In this document: positions 13,509 through 21,036 of the stretch, in pieces | Numbering within the stretch: the first letter of the stretch is position 1 | Layout: each line of letters starts with the position of its first letter | Origin: Mycolicibacterium psychrotolerans | GTDB lineage: Bacteria; Actinomycetota; Actinomycetes; Mycobacteriales; Mycobacteriaceae | Assembly: GCF_010729305.1 (NCBI RefSeq) | Contig: NZ_AP022574.1 | Location: 3,596,001 to 3,660,000 of the forward strand | Direction of reading: 5' to 3' | Length of the DNA stretch: 64,000 bases | Program-made: the position numbers and the translations under genes | The notes under the pieces: generated by a model | Seen by the model: only the letters and a program-made list of their open reading frames with translations | The model's database searches: none | Told to the model about the DNA's origin: nothing

Positions 13509-15272
13509 ATGCTGGATCTGAAGATCACCGGCGGCACGGTCGTCGACGGCACCGGCGCCGAGCGCTTCCGCGCCGACATCGGGGTCAAGGACGGCCGGAT
13601 CGTCGAGGTGCGCCGGCGCAGCGGCGACGACGACGGGTTGACCACCGACGCCGCCGAGCACATCGACGCCACCGGCCGTTTCGTCACACCGGGGTTCGTG
13701 GACGTGCACACCCACTACGACGGCCAGGTCAGCTGGGACGACACCCTGGAACCGTCGAGCCTGCACGGGGTGACGACGGTGGTCAGCGGAAACTGCGGGG
13801 TGGGTTTCGCCCCGGTGCGGCCGGGCCGCGAACAGTGGCTCATCGAGCTGATGGAGGGCGTCGAGGACATCCCGGGCAGCGCGCTGGCGGAGGGCATCAG
13901 CTGGCAGTGGGAGAGCTTTCCCGAATACCTCGACGCCGTCGAGAAGCGTTCTCTGGCCGTTGATTACGGGACCCAGGTGGCCCATGGCGCGGTGCGCGGC
14001 TACGCGATGGGCGATCGCGGCGCCCGCAACGAGGAGGCCACCGCCGACGACATCGCCGCGATGGCCCGCATCGTGACCGAGGCGGTCGAGGCGGGCGCGC
14101 TGGGCTTCTCCACGTCGCGCACGGAGGCGCATCGCGCCATCGACGGGGAACCGGTGCCCGGAACCTACGCCGCCGAGGCCGAACTGTTCGGGTTGGGCCG
14201 TGCGATGGCCGCCGGCGGTCAGGCCGTGTTCGAGGTCTCTCCGCAGGGCACGGCCGGCGAGAGTCCGGCGGAGGCCACCATGCGCGAGCTCGAGTGGATG
14301 ACCAAGCTGTCCGCCGACATCGAGCGGCCCGTGTCGTTCACGATGATCCAGACCGGCGGCGCGCCCGATCTGTGGCGCCGCCAGCTCGAGCGGGCCGGCG
14401 CCGCGCTCGATCAGGGCATCGCGCTGTACGCGCAGTTCGCCGCCCGGCCGTTCGGGATGCTGTTCGGCTTCGCCGGCTATCACGCGTTCACCCACCGGCC
14501 CACTTACCGAAAACTCAAAGCCGAGCTCGGCCACTCCGATCTCATTGCGCGGCTGGCTGATCCGGCGGTGCGGGCGGCGATCCTGGCCGAGACGGATCTG
14601 CCGCCGCAGCCGGTGCCGATGTTCGACGGGCTGTACGCGCTGATCCAGTACAGCGTCGACAAGATCTTCCCGATCGGCGACCCACCGGACTACGAACCGA
14701 CACCGGACATGACGGTGGCCGCGATCGCCGCCCGCCGCGGCGAGGATCCGCTGGCGACGATGTACGACCTGATGCTCGACTCCGGCGGCACCGCCATGCT
14801 GATGCTGCCGTTCTTCAACTACGCCGAGGGCAATCACGACGCGATCTACGAGATGATGACCCACCCGGCCGCGGTGTCGGGGCTCTCCGACGGCGGCGCG
14901 CACTGCGGCCTCATCTGTGACGCCTCCTACCCCACCTTCCTGCTGACCCACTGGGCGCGGGACCGCCACCGCGGCCCGAAGTTCTCCCTCGAGTACGTGG
15001 TGCGCAAGCAGACCCTGGACACCGCAACGCTTTTCGGGCTGTCCGACCGCGGAGTCATCGCCGAAGGCCGCAAGGCCGACCTGAACGTGATCGACATGGA
15101 CGCGCTGCGGTTGGACGTTCCGCGGATGGCCTACGACCTGCCCGCCGGTGGCCGTCGGCTGATCCAGGGCGCCTCCGGCTACGACGCCACCGTGGTCAGT
15201 GGGGTCGTGACGCGCCGGCACGGCGCCGACACCGGGGCACGTCCGGGCCGGCTGATCCGCGGCGTGCGCTAG
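13509..15272 (+). CDS. Second N-acyl-D-amino-acid deacylase-type amidohydrolase
   Basis: 587 residues of the amidohydrolase_3 / D-aminoacylase group. Motifs: LKITGGTVVDGTG start, metal site VDVHTHYD near residue 72, VVSGNCGVGFAPVRPG, GFSTSRTEAHRA, LSDGGAHCG near residue 460 and the C-terminal ADLNVIDMDALRLD sandwich. The GNCGVGFAPVRP segment is typical of enzymes annotated as N-acyl-D-aspartate/glutamate deacylases. ATG at 13509 has GAGGAG 6 bp upstream. Before island entry the gene followed the LEH-like gene by about 11 bp; now its transcription depends on read-through from the island or a new promoter. Its stop overlaps the convergent SRPBCC gene. Confidence 0.88.
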   Translation: MLDLKITGGTVVDGTGAERFRADIGVKDGRIVEVRRRSGDDDGLTTDAAEHIDATGRFVTPGFVDVHTHYDGQVSWDDTLEPSSLHGVTTVVSGNCGVGFAPVRPGREQWLIELMEGVEDIPGSALAEGISWQWESFPEYLDAVEKRSLAVDYGTQVAHGAVRGYAMGDRGARNEEATADDIAAMARIVTEAVEAGALGFSTSRTEAHRAIDGEPVPGTYAAEAELFGLGRAMAAGGQAVFEVSPQGTAGESPAEATMRELEWMTKLSADIERPVSFTMIQTGGAPDLWRRQLERAGAALDQGIALYAQFAARPFGMLFGFAGYHAFTHRPTYRKLKAELGHSDLIARLADPAVRAAILAETDLPPQPVPMFDGLYALIQYSVDKIFPIGDPPDYEPTPDMTVAAIAARRGEDPLATMYDLMLDSGGTAMLMLPFFNYAEGNHDAIYEMMTHPAAVSGLSDGGAHCGLICDASYPTFLLTHWARDRHRGPKFSLEYVVRKQTLDTATLFGLSDRGVIAEGRKADLNVIDMDALRLDVPRMAYDLPAGGRRLIQGASGYDATVVSGVVTRRHGADTGARPGRLIRGVR

Positions 15273-15760
15273 GACGCGACCAGGTCGTCGATCTGATTGA
15301 TCGCCGCCGTCGCGCCCTCGGCCATACCCATGTCCAGCACCTGCTGCAGCGCCTCGGCGGAGTCGTAGGTGCTGACGAACGTCGACCGGGTGCCGCCGTC
15401 GTGGGCGCGGAAGGTGAACACGCTTCTCGACACGGGCAGATCCGGGTTGGGGGTGAACTCCAGGTCGGCGAACCCGTCGTCGAACGAGAAGCCGTGCGGC
15501 TCATCGACTGCCGTGACGTGCCAGTAGCCGGCGTACTTGTCACCCTCGGGCCCGGTCATGTAGTACGTCACCCGGCCTCCGGGACGCAGGTCGTGGTCGA
15601 CCACCGTCGCGGGGTATTCGGGCGGCCCCCAGATCTTCTCGAGCTGGCGCGGATCGGCGTAGATCTGCCAGATGCGCTCGACGGGGGCGGCGAAGTCGGC
15701 GACGATGGTCAGGGTTCGGGTGTCCAGGTCGTGGTGGACGTCGGTCACGGGCATGGTCAT
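15269..15760 (-). CDS. SRPBCC (AHSA1-type) domain protein
   Basis: 163 residues of the START/Bet v 1-like superfamily in its Aha1 C-terminal branch: FAAPVERIWQIYADPRQLEKIWGPPEYPATV, then DLRPGGRVTYYMTGP, FSFDDGFADL and MGMAEGATAAINQIDDLV. Such proteins bind small hydrophobic ligands in a deep cavity. The gene starts 4 bp inside the end of the ArsR gene (ATGA overlap), the very common ArsR-SRPBCC pairing, so its ligand or effect is probably linked to de-repression by that regulator. Confidence 0.85.
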   Translation of the reverse strand: MTMPVTDVHHDLDTRTLTIVADFAAPVERIWQIYADPRQLEKIWGPPEYPATVVDHDLRPGGRVTYYMTGPEGDKYAGYWHVTAVDEPHGFSFDDGFADLEFTPNPDLPVSRSVFTFRAHDGGTRSTFVSTYDSAEALQQVLDMGMAEGATAAINQIDDLVAS

Positions 15761-16098
15761 TCCTCCTGTGCGTTCTCGGATGCGATCAGGTCGTCGATGC
15801 GCGCGACGCGGCCGCGCCAGAGAAGTTCCAGCTCGGCCAGCAACGAGGCCACCGACCGGACCGCCGTCACGTCGCCACTGGCCAGTTGCTCGCGGCCGCG
15901 CCGACGCTTGGTGATCAGTCCGGCCCGGTCGAGCACGGCGACGTGCTTCTGCACGGCGGCGAAACTCATGTCGTAGTCCGCCGCCAGCGTCGACACCGAG
16001 TGCTCCCCCACCAGCACCCGGCGCAGAATGTCGCGCCGGGTCCGGTCGGCCAACGCGTGGAACAGGGCGTCGGTGCGGTCCTCGTCGATGACGATCAC
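15757..16098 (-). CDS. ArsR-family winged-helix repressor
   Basis: 113 residues with the ArsR/SmtB helix-turn-helix: DALFHALADRTRRDILRRVL, then HSVSTLAADYDMSFAAVQKHVAVLDRAGLITKRRRGR. No cysteine-rich metal site is visible, so it belongs to the non-metal branch usually partnered with SRPBCC genes. GTG at 16098 is chosen because a -35/-10 pair (16135-16105) places the transcript start at or next to it, suggesting a leaderless mRNA. A TTG at 16113 lies inside the operator. It should autoregulate through the palindrome just upstream. Confidence 0.86.
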   Translation of the reverse strand: MIVIDEDRTDALFHALADRTRRDILRRVLVGEHSVSTLAADYDMSFAAVQKHVAVLDRAGLITKRRRGREQLASGDVTAVRSVASLLAELELLWRGRVARIDDLIASENAQEE

Positions 16099-16104
16099 CC
16101 CCTT

Positions 16105-16135
16105 AACATACAACCAATCGGTTGTATGTTGTCAA
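16105..16135 (-). promoter_or_regulatory. ArsR operator overlapping its promoter
   Basis: AACATACAACC (16105-16115) and GGTTGTATGTT (16120-16130) form an 11-bp-arm perfect inverted repeat with a 4-bp spacer. On the minus strand TTGACA (16135-16130) and TATGTT (16110-16105) lie 19 bp apart, so the operator fills the spacer and covers the -10. A bound ArsR dimer would block polymerase. Confidence 0.75.
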
Positions 16136-16143
16136 GGGTTGGT

Positions 16144-17505
16144 TCACACGCTCCAGGCGAGCCGGAACTTCTCGGCCAGCTCGTCGGCGCTCAGCCCGCC
16201 GTACGTCTCCTGCTCGTAGCGCCGCACGCCGACCACGGCGTCCACCACCGGGTCGCCCAGGATGCGTCGCATCAGTGCCGAACCGTCGAGCGCGTCGAGC
16301 GTCGCGGTCTGATCCGTCCCCAGCACGGTGATGCCCGCCTCGGCGCGCTGCGACTCCGACAGCGACGAGGGGTCGACCGCCACCTCGGCAGACAGCGTCA
16401 GTTCCCGCTCGACACCGTCGAGTGCCAGGCCGAGGATCGCCGCGGACGCCAGGTACGGGTTGGCCGACGGGTCGACGATCTTGACTTCGACATTGGCGCC
16501 GTGGACGTTCGCGGGTCCGGCCGTCAGGAACCGCACCGCGGCTTCCCGGTTCTCGGTGCCCCAGCAGGCGTAGGCGCCGGCCCAGCTGCCCGGCTGCATC
16601 CGCAGGCCCGAGACGATCGATCCGCTCAGTACGCCCTGAGCCTCGGCCAGCCCGGCGAGCACCCCGGCCACCGCCGAGGCGCCCTCGCCGGTCATGCCGG
16701 CCGGACCGTCGCCGCCGGAGAACACCGGGACCTCATGGCGGGTCAGCGAGAAGTGTTGATGCGCACCGGAACCGACGCTTCCGGCGAACGGCACCGGCGA
16801 CAGGCTCACCCGCACACCGTACTTGCGGGCCACCCGGCCGATGATGATGCGCATCAGCGTCACATGGTCGGCGGCCGCGACGGGCTTCTGCGGGGCCAGC
16901 GAGATCTCGAACTGGTTGGCGCCGTACTCGGGATGGAACTGCTCGATGGCGACCCCGGAGGCGGTCGCGGCCGCGGTGACGTCGCGGACGAACCCCTCGA
17001 ACTCCAGGACACCGGCCAGCCCGTACTGCGCCCACAGGCGGCTGGGCAGCGCGCTGCCATCGGGGCCGACCAACACGAACTCGATCTCGTGGCCCACCAC
17101 CGCGTCGAGGCCCGCGCCGGCGAGCCTGTCCTCCACGCGGCGCAGCGCGCCGCGGGTGCAGAACGGATCGCGTGCACCGTTCTGGTCGAAGAAATCGCCC
17201 GGCGCCCAGGCGAATCCGTCACCGAGGATGCGTAGCGCGCCGAGGTCGATGCGGATGCGCTGATCGCCGACGACACCGGTGGCGGCACTGAACACGATGC
17301 CGGCCTGGTCGATGGCGAAGACGTGCCAGACCGGGCTGGCGCCCAGACCGGGATCGGCGAACGAGCCCATCCGGCGCAGCGGGATCGTCTTGGCGTGGAT
17401 CAGACCGGCCGGGTTGACCACGGTGCCGATCAGCGTGCCGACACCGTCGGACTCGAGCTGGGCGATCGCCGCGGCGGCGAGCGGTTTGGCGGCCATGCCG
17501 GCCAT
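16144..17505 (-). CDS. glnA3: Glutamine-synthetase-like enzyme GlnA3
   Basis: About 453 residues of the glutamine synthetase family. The N-terminal beta-grasp domain is shortened, and the catalytic domain shows GHEIEFVLVGPDG, EQFHPEYGANQFEIS, GSGAHQHFSL and the late AGPANVHGANVEVKIVDPSANPYLA. It corresponds in my memory to M. tuberculosis Rv1878 (GlnA3), which lies near bfrA there as it does here. GlnA3-type proteins in actinobacteria are not the main ammonia-assimilating enzyme; the Streptomyces homologue glutamylates polyamines. The exact substrate here is not shown by sequence. Start: ATG at 17505 has GGACGGC upstream; ATGs at 17517 and 17496 are alternatives. Confidence 0.83.
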   Translation of the reverse strand: MAGMAAKPLAAAAIAQLESDGVGTLIGTVVNPAGLIHAKTIPLRRMGSFADPGLGASPVWHVFAIDQAGIVFSAATGVVGDQRIRIDLGALRILGDGFAWAPGDFFDQNGARDPFCTRGALRRVEDRLAGAGLDAVVGHEIEFVLVGPDGSALPSRLWAQYGLAGVLEFEGFVRDVTAAATASGVAIEQFHPEYGANQFEISLAPQKPVAAADHVTLMRIIIGRVARKYGVRVSLSPVPFAGSVGSGAHQHFSLTRHEVPVFSGGDGPAGMTGEGASAVAGVLAGLAEAQGVLSGSIVSGLRMQPGSWAGAYACWGTENREAAVRFLTAGPANVHGANVEVKIVDPSANPYLASAAILGLALDGVERELTLSAEVAVDPSSLSESQRAEAGITVLGTDQTATLDALDGSALMRRILGDPVVDAVVGVRRYEQETYGGLSADELAEKFRLAWSV

Positions 17506-17526
17506 TCTGCCGTCCACCGATCCGCT

Positions 17527-18009
17527 TTACAGCGTGATCTTGCAGGCCTGTCCGATGTCGAGAGTGCTCAGCATCCGGCCCATCCCCACCCACATCGCGC
17601 AGGAGATCGCCAGATCGGTGAGCAGTGCGTCGTCGAAGTGTTCCTTGGCGCGGGCCCAGAAGTCCTCGTCGTCGCGCAGGCCGGTGTGGTCGGTGGCGAA
17701 CCGGTGGGCGAATTCCATCGCGATCCGCTCGGCGTCGCTGTAACCGGGCCAGGTGCGCCACTGCGCGGCGTAGTCGTAGAACTCCTCGGTGATGCCGTTG
17801 GCCTCGCCCTCGGTGTCACGGGTGTTCTGACACGTCACACACTCGTTGGCGAGCGCGATCACGATCCGCGCCGCCTCCCGGGTGCGCATCGGCAGCCGGT
17901 TCTTCTCGTACACCGCGTGGCTGAACTTGGCCATCGCCGTGCCCAGCTCCGGTGACGTCACCGCGAAACCCGTCACGTCGTCGTCGGCGAAGTCCCCGAT
18001 TCGGCTCAT
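17527..18009 (-). CDS. Carboxymuconolactone decarboxylase/AhpD-like protein
   Basis: 160 residues of the CMD/AhpD fold. The core LPMRTREAARIVIALANECVTCQNTRD carries the CxxC with nearby acidic residue expected of AhpD-type alkylhydroperoxidase partners, and the C-terminal half is helical (DALLTDLAISCAMWVGMGRML). It may act in peroxide detoxification or as a small disulfide reductase. It lies between glnA3 and bfrA on the same strand, gaps of 22 and 44 bp, so co-transcription with the iron-storage gene is plausible and would suit an oxidative role. Confidence 0.78.
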   Translation of the reverse strand: MSRIGDFADDDVTGFAVTSPELGTAMAKFSHAVYEKNRLPMRTREAARIVIALANECVTCQNTRDTEGEANGITEEFYDYAAQWRTWPGYSDAERIAMEFAHRFATDHTGLRDDEDFWARAKEHFDDALLTDLAISCAMWVGMGRMLSTLDIGQACKITL

Positions 18010-18052
18010 TGCCGGATTGTAACGTGTTCCAGTTCCCGGACGGGCCGGTCGA

Positions 18053-18532
18053 CTACTGCGGCGGCCGCGACACGCACTGCGCGAGATAGAGCTCCTCGCC
18101 CAGCTTGTTCATCAGCTCGAGCTGGGTCTCGAGGTAGTCGATGTGCAGCTCTTCGTCGGCCAGGATCTTCTCGAAGAGGTTCGCCGAGGTGGCGTCGCCC
18201 TTCTCGCGGCACAGGATGATGCCCGGCCTCAGCCGCGCGACCACCTCGTGCTCGATCGCGAGGTCGGCCTCGAACTGCTCGCGGACCGTCTGGCCGACGC
18301 GCAGCGAGAACAGCCGCTGGTAGTTGGGCAGCCCGTCGAGGACCAGGATGCGATCGGTGATCTCCTCCGCATGCACCATCTCCTCGAACGATTCCTTGCG
18401 GGTGTGCGCCGCCAGTTCGGTGAAGCCCCAGTTGTCCTGCATCTTCGAGTGCAGGAAGTACTGGTTGATCGCCGTGAGTTCGCTCGTCAGCTGCTCGTTG
18501 AGCAACTTCAGAACCTCGGGATCGCCTTGCAT
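18053..18532 (-). CDS. bfrA: Bacterioferritin A
   Basis: Heme-containing iron-storage ferritin forming a 24-subunit cage. 159 residues, the usual length. The ferroxidase-centre ligands are all placed: E18, E51, H54, E94 region (IEHEVV), E127 and H130 (DEELHIDYL), and the heme-ligand methionine M52 is present in FEEMVHAEE. The C-terminus LYLAQCVSRPP is typical of mycobacterial BfrA. A divergent gene pair including a Bfd-type ferredoxin lies across the 0.18-kb promoter region, which contains a putative IdeR box. IdeR activates bfrA in mycobacteria when iron is plentiful. Confidence 0.95.
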   Translation of the reverse strand: MQGDPEVLKLLNEQLTSELTAINQYFLHSKMQDNWGFTELAAHTRKESFEEMVHAEEITDRILVLDGLPNYQRLFSLRVGQTVREQFEADLAIEHEVVARLRPGIILCREKGDATSANLFEKILADEELHIDYLETQLELMNKLGEELYLAQCVSRPPQ

Positions 18533-18658
18533 GGTCGGCTCCTCGAACGCTGGTGAATCGTCTGAACGGGCTGTGGGCTGAGCACGTTCAATCTAGTGCA
18601 CTTCCGCAGACGGCACGGGCACCATCGGCGCTGTGTCCACCGACCTGGACTACCGGCG

Positions 18659-18677
18659 TCAGGTAAGGATAGACTTC
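18659..18677. promoter_or_regulatory. Putative IdeR (iron) box
   Basis: TCAGGTAAGGATAGACTTC matches the recalled 19-bp mycobacterial IdeR consensus TTAGGTTAGGCTAACCTAA at 12 positions. It lies about 125 bp upstream of bfrA and 40 bp upstream of the divergent gene at 18718, so it could serve either direction. The match is moderate. Confidence 0.42.
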
Positions 18678-18717
18678 GCTAACCGTTCACGGGCCGCACA
18701 GACAGGCGAGGATGACG

Positions 18718-19350
18718 ATGGGTGAGCACGATCTGCATTCATTCATCCTGGCGTGCGACTATCGCGTCGACGACGTCGAGCACATGTGGACCTGGCTGGG
18801 CGGGCGCCGCGACTCGCTCTCCTCTATCGGCGCCCACCACGTGGTGCTCTACGAGTCCATCTGGGAACCGCGCCGGGTGCTGGTGACGATCGGAATCCGG
18901 CACGCGGCCCCGCTGCGTGACGTACTGAGCTCGCCGGCGATCTTCGAATGGTTCGACATCTCGGGCGCCGAGGACATCCCACCGATCTTCTGCGGCGAGG
19001 TCGTCGAGAAGATCGATCTGCAGGGCGGCAGCTCCGAACGACACGTGGGACGGGTCGTGGTCGGGGTGATGTCGTCGGTCGACGACGTGCCGACCCTGAT
19101 GGAGAAGGTGCACGACGGGCTCGCCCGGTTCGCCGGCGGCGGGGTGCGCAAGATCTGGGTGTACCGCGCACTCGACGACGGGCACGAGGTGCTGATCCTG
19201 CAAGAGATCGCCGACGAGATGAGCGCCCGGCAGTGGATCGACCACCCCGACGCGGCGGCGGAATGGATGAGCCACGCGGGCATGGGGCCCTACCCCACCC
19301 AGTTCGTCGGCAGATTCGCCCATCTGATGAGTGTGGACGAGCGGGGATAG
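18718..19350 (+). CDS. Two-repeat protein, unknown, iron-locus neighbour
   Basis: About 210 residues built of two similar halves: residues roughly 25-105 (HHVVLYESIWEPRRVLVTIG ... FEWFDISG) and 120-205 (IWVYRALDDGHEVLILQEI ... RQWIDHPDAAAEWM). Each half reads like a ferredoxin-like alpha/beta unit of the Dabb/monooxygenase type, so the chain may fold as an internal dimer. No catalytic motif is obvious. ATG at 18718 follows AGGCGAGG; ATG at 18712 is possible. It is divergent from bfrA and 6 bp before the Bfd-like ferredoxin gene, which suggests a part in iron mobilisation or heme/iron homeostasis. Confidence 0.65.
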   Translation: MGEHDLHSFILACDYRVDDVEHMWTWLGGRRDSLSSIGAHHVVLYESIWEPRRVLVTIGIRHAAPLRDVLSSPAIFEWFDISGAEDIPPIFCGEVVEKIDLQGGSSERHVGRVVVGVMSSVDDVPTLMEKVHDGLARFAGGGVRKIWVYRALDDGHEVLILQEIADEMSARQWIDHPDAAAEWMSHAGMGPYPTQFVGRFAHLMSVDERG

Positions 19351-19356
19351 CGGCCG

Positions 19357-19545
19357 ATGTTCGTCTGTCTGTGCACCGGGACCACCAGTCACGTGGTGGA
19401 CGAGGTCGTGGCCAAGGGCGCCCGGACGTCCAAGGACATCGCCGCGGCGTGCGGAGCCGGCGGCGACTGCGGCCGGTGCCGCCGGACGCTGAGGGCGATC
19501 ATCGAGGCCCACTACGCCCAGTGCGACGCCCGCGTCATCCGTTAG
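19357..19545 (+). CDS. Bacterioferritin-associated ferredoxin (Bfd-like)
   Basis: 62 residues with the BFD [2Fe-2S] pattern: CLC at residues 4-6 (MFVCLCTGTTSHVVDEVVAK) and CGRC at 38-41 in ACGAGGDCGRC. Bfd reduces the heme-linked iron core of bacterioferritin to release iron. In Gammaproteobacteria it partners bacterioferritin directly; placement close to bfrA here supports the same pairing. It follows the unknown two-repeat gene by 6 bp, so the two are almost surely co-transcribed, away from bfrA. Its stop overlaps the convergent enoyl-CoA hydratase gene. Confidence 0.85.
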   Translation: MFVCLCTGTTSHVVDEVVAKGARTSKDIAAACGAGGDCGRCRRTLRAIIEAHYAQCDARVIR

Positions 19546-20296
19546 CCGTGCCCTGACCGGTGAACGCGGCCAGCGCGGCGGCATTCGCGGCGCCCCCCAG
19601 CAGTTCCGTGAACGCTTCGTTCTCGCGTTCGGTCGCCGCGGCGATGCCCGCCCGATACGGTTCGGCGATGGCCCGCTTGACGGCGACCAGGCTCGGAATC
19701 GACTGTGCGGCAAGGACATCGGCGTGGCGGCGAGCCTCGGGCAGCAGGTCCGCGGGTTCGCACACCTTCCACGCGATACCCATCCGGTGTGCTTCGGCGG
19801 CGTCGACCCATTCCGAGGACAGCAGCATCCACGCCGCGTTCTGCCGGCCGATCAATTGCGGCAGCAGAAACGACGAGGCCGCCTCGGGGGCCACGCCGAG
19901 GCTGGTGAAGGGACACTTCAACCGCGCCGTCGACGACATGAACACGAGGTCGGCGTAGCCCAGGATGGTGGCGCCGATGCCCAGGCCCACGCCGTTGACC
20001 GCGCAGATCAACGGTTTGGGGAGCTCCGTGAGCGCGGTGATCATCGTCGAGAAGTGGCTGCCGGAGGAATACGAACCCTCGGCGATGCGGGCCTGCATCT
20101 CCTTGAGGTCGTTGCCCGCGCTGAAGGCGCGCCCGGCGCCGGTGAGCAGCACGACGGCGACGTCGGGGTCCTCGCCTGCCTCGCGCAGCGCGACGGCGGT
20201 CGCCAGGTAGAGCTCCTCGTTGAACGCGTTGAGGGCCTCGGGCCGGTCGAGCACCAGGGTGCGGACGCGGTTGTCGTCGCTGATCTGCAGAGTCAC
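19535..20296 (-). CDS. Enoyl-CoA hydratase/isomerase family protein
   Basis: 253 residues of the crotonase fold. VRTLVLDRPEALNAFNEELY, the first oxyanion-hole segment FSAGNDLKEM, the second PLICAVNGVGLGIGATI and DLVFMSSTARLKCPFTSLGVAPE are present. In place of the two glutamates of true enoyl-CoA hydratases the second site reads GVAPEAASSFLL with one Glu kept, so isomerase or another crotonase reaction is also possible. GTG at 20296 starts the family-like VTLQISDDNRVRT; the longer frame to 20599 is antisense filler. Its start overlaps the stop of the EthD gene by 4 bp, indicating an operon. Confidence 0.86.
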   Translation of the reverse strand: MTLQISDDNRVRTLVLDRPEALNAFNEELYLATAVALREAGEDPDVAVVLLTGAGRAFSAGNDLKEMQARIAEGSYSSGSHFSTMITALTELPKPLICAVNGVGLGIGATILGYADLVFMSSTARLKCPFTSLGVAPEAASSFLLPQLIGRQNAAWMLLSSEWVDAAEAHRMGIAWKVCEPADLLPEARRHADVLAAQSIPSLVAVKRAIAEPYRAGIAAATERENEAFTELLGGAANAAALAAFTGQGTANG

Positions 20297-21003
20297 GGCT
20301 GCACTGTAACGAACGGCTCCCGCAACACGTATCGGCTGGTCGGGACGGTGTCGACGTTCTCGTTGGCGCCGAACGCCGAGGTGCTCGCCACCATGCGGGT
20401 CATCCGGTCGGCGAGGTCGTCGTCGTCGGCCGCGCCGAAGAAAGCGTGCAGATCCGTCGTCGCCTCGATGGGGAACAGTTCCTCGACGATCGCCGAGATG
20501 GGCGCGGCACCCTCGGTGAGGGCGCGCACCACGGTGTTCTGGATGTATCCGAACGTCGCCTGGGTGTCGATCGCGACCTGGGTGTGATCGCGGTGCCACC
20601 GCGTCAGCCAGGTGGCCTGGTCCAGGTCGGCGGGGCGACGCAGCAGCGCGATGTTGGCCAGACCGGGCGTCCGTGCGCCCACCTCGGTCGGCGGGGGGAC
20701 CAGCGGAACCGACTCCGTGACCAGATATGCCGCGAGCTCGTCGCAGACGTCAGCGAGAATCTCTGTCGCCCTGTGGATCTGCGTGCCGTAGTACTGATCG
20801 GTCCACAGGCTCACCACAGCGATCACCGGTGGATCCAACGTGGTCAGTGTCATCAACGAGGCGCCGACCGCGCCGTCGCGGACGTTGACGGCCAGACCCG
20901 CGACGCCGGTGGCCAGCAGCGTCTGCGCGATGTCGGTGCGCAGGCGGGTGCACCACGCCTCGTCCCCCGGGACGCCACGCAAGGTCATGATCACTTTCTC
21001 CAC
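20293..21003 (-). CDS. EthD-like dimeric alpha/beta-barrel protein
   Basis: 236 residues. The region PADLDQATWLTRWHRDHTQVAIDTQATFGYIQNTVVR matches EthD-type domains (a conserved W-x-x-H-x-x-H/T stretch), and the N-terminal half (VAGLAVNVRDGAVG, PPVIAVVSLWTDQYY) appears to be a second such module. These small folds often bind aromatic or polyketide-like compounds. It is upstream of and translationally coupled to the crotonase gene, so the two may act on the same acyl compound. The start may be the ATG at 21003 or 20988. Confidence 0.72.
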   Translation of the reverse strand: MEKVIMTLRGVPGDEAWCTRLRTDIAQTLLATGVAGLAVNVRDGAVGASLMTLTTLDPPVIAVVSLWTDQYYGTQIHRATEILADVCDELAAYLVTESVPLVPPPTEVGARTPGLANIALLRRPADLDQATWLTRWHRDHTQVAIDTQATFGYIQNTVVRALTEGAAPISAIVEELFPIEATTDLHAFFGAADDDDLADRMTRMVASTSAFGANENVDTVPTSRYVLREPFVTVQP

Positions 21004-21036
21004 TCGGCGAACATAACCCCGCGCCAGAATGGACGG

